Source of the DNA: Betaproteobacteria bacterium UBA6910
GTDB lineage: Bacteria > Pseudomonadota > Gammaproteobacteria > Burkholderiales > UBA6910
Reading direction: 5' to 3'
Length of the DNA stretch: 6,810 nucleotides
NCBI GenBank assembly: GCA_002451065.1
Contig: DKBC01000350.1
Span: forward strand, 1-6,810
Made by a program: the position numbers and the translations under genes. The notes below the pieces were generated by a model, which saw nothing but the letters and a program-made list of their open reading frames with translations, had not been told where the DNA came from and made no database searches. Below are positions 6,129 through 6,810 of this stretch, one piece after another; the first letter of the stretch is position 1; the number at the start of each line of letters is the position of its first letter.

Positions 6129-6810
6129 ATTTCATTGCCTCCAGGCGGCGGCGGATGGACTCCAGCACGCCCCTGCCGTCCAGGCCGCAGCGGGCGAGCA
6201 ACTCGCCCGGGTCGCCCTGCTCGATGAAGGCGTCGGGCAGGCCCAGCTGCAGCAGCGGGATGCTGAGGCCCTGGCCCTCGAGGGATTCCAGGACCGCGCT
6301 ACCCGCGCCTCCCAAAATGGTGTTCTCTTCCACGGTCACCAGCAACCCATGGTTCATGGCCGCCTCCCGCACGGCCGCCTCGTCGAGGGGCTTCACGAAG
6401 CGCATGTTGACCACCGTGGCATCCAGTGCTTCGCCCGCTTCCAGGGCCGGCTTGAGCATGGCTCCGAACGCGAGTATCGCGACTGCGGACCCGCGTCGAC
6501 GCACCTCCGCTTTCCCGACCGGCAGCGCCACCATCTCCCGACTGATCTCAACGCCCGGCCCGCTGCCCCGGGGATAGCGCACCGCCGCCGGCGTGTCCAT
6601 GCCGAAGGCGGTGTACAGCATTTGCCGGCATTCGTTCTCGTCCGCAGGCGCCATCACCGTCATGTTGGGGATGCACCGCAGGTAGGTCAGGTCGAAGCTG
6701 CCCGCGTGGGTCGGGCCGTCCGCCCCCACCAGCCCCGCGCGGTCGATGGCGAACATCACCGGCAGGTTCTGGATCGCGATGTCGTGAATCAGCTGGTCGT
6801 AGGCGCGCTG
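6127..6810 (-). CDS. dxs: 1-deoxy-D-xylulose-5-phosphate synthase, 3' part (partial gene)
   Basis: This thiamine-diphosphate enzyme condenses pyruvate with glyceraldehyde-3-phosphate to DXP, the entry to the MEP isoprenoid pathway and a precursor of thiamine and pyridoxal phosphate. The frame is open to the window edge; the residues before the first internal Met read [18 protein letters not shown]. About 227 residues are visible of the usual 620 or so: the end of the pyrimidine-binding domain and the whole C-terminal domain. Signatures are [55 protein letters not shown] and [16 protein letters not shown]. The arginines of YLRC and YPRG are the ones known in homologues to hold the substrate phosphate. 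It ends with TAA 10 nt before folE. The N-terminal domain with the diphosphate-binding site lies outside the window. Confidence 0.97.
   Translation of the reverse strand, partial: QRAYDQLIHDIAIQNLPVMFAIDRAGLVGADGPTHAGSFDLTYLRCIPNMTVMAPADENECRQMLYTAFGMDTPAAVRYPRGSGPGVEISREMVALPVGKAEVRRRGSAVAILAFGAMLKPALEAGEALDATVVNMRFVKPLDEAAVREAAMNHGLLVTVEENTILGGAGSAVLESLEGQGLSIPLLQLGLPDAFIEQGDPGELLARCGLDGRGVLESIRRRLEAMK

Overview
This is a GC-rich (roughly 63-65% by eye), densely coding stretch of an ordinary bacterial chromosome. It is most likely from a beta- or gammaproteobacterium: ppnP, yajQ, a dxs-folE order and a one-piece ribBA are all at home there. I cannot name the genus. There is no sign of a mobile element, tRNA, rRNA or CRISPR array.

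The layout is four transcription blocks. (1) Plus strand, 2-1890: the 3' end of argG (argininosuccinate synthase), then ppnP (nucleoside phosphorylase) and yajQ (nucleotide/c-di-GMP-binding protein), the last two tightly coupled. (2) Minus strand, 3497-1897: a class I glutamine amidotransferase followed 8 nt later by a single-domain voltage-gated sodium channel of the NaChBac/NavAb family, with a NavAb-type selectivity filter. (3) Plus strand, 3526-4164: an exported retropepsin-like aspartic protease whose 5' end abuts, or with upstream starts overlaps, that of the amidotransferase. (4) Minus strand, 6810-4204: the 3' end of dxs, then folE and ribBA, a tight cofactor-precursor operon. It makes DXP (isoprenoids, thiamine, PLP) and commits GTP to folate/pterins (FolE) and to riboflavin (RibBA).

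Blocks 1/2 and 3/4 converge with only 6 and 39 nt between stop codons, so there is almost no non-coding DNA. Four of the five same-strand gene junctions have a 4-11 nt-scale gap in which the upstream stop codon is fused to the downstream Shine-Dalgarno sequence, which suggests translational coupling.

No clearly new multi-gene system is present. The points most worth a second look are the amidotransferase-sodium channel operon, the packed divergent start with the protease, the protease's unexplained N-terminal domain, and the replacement of a conserved histidine in the DHBP synthase half of RibBA.
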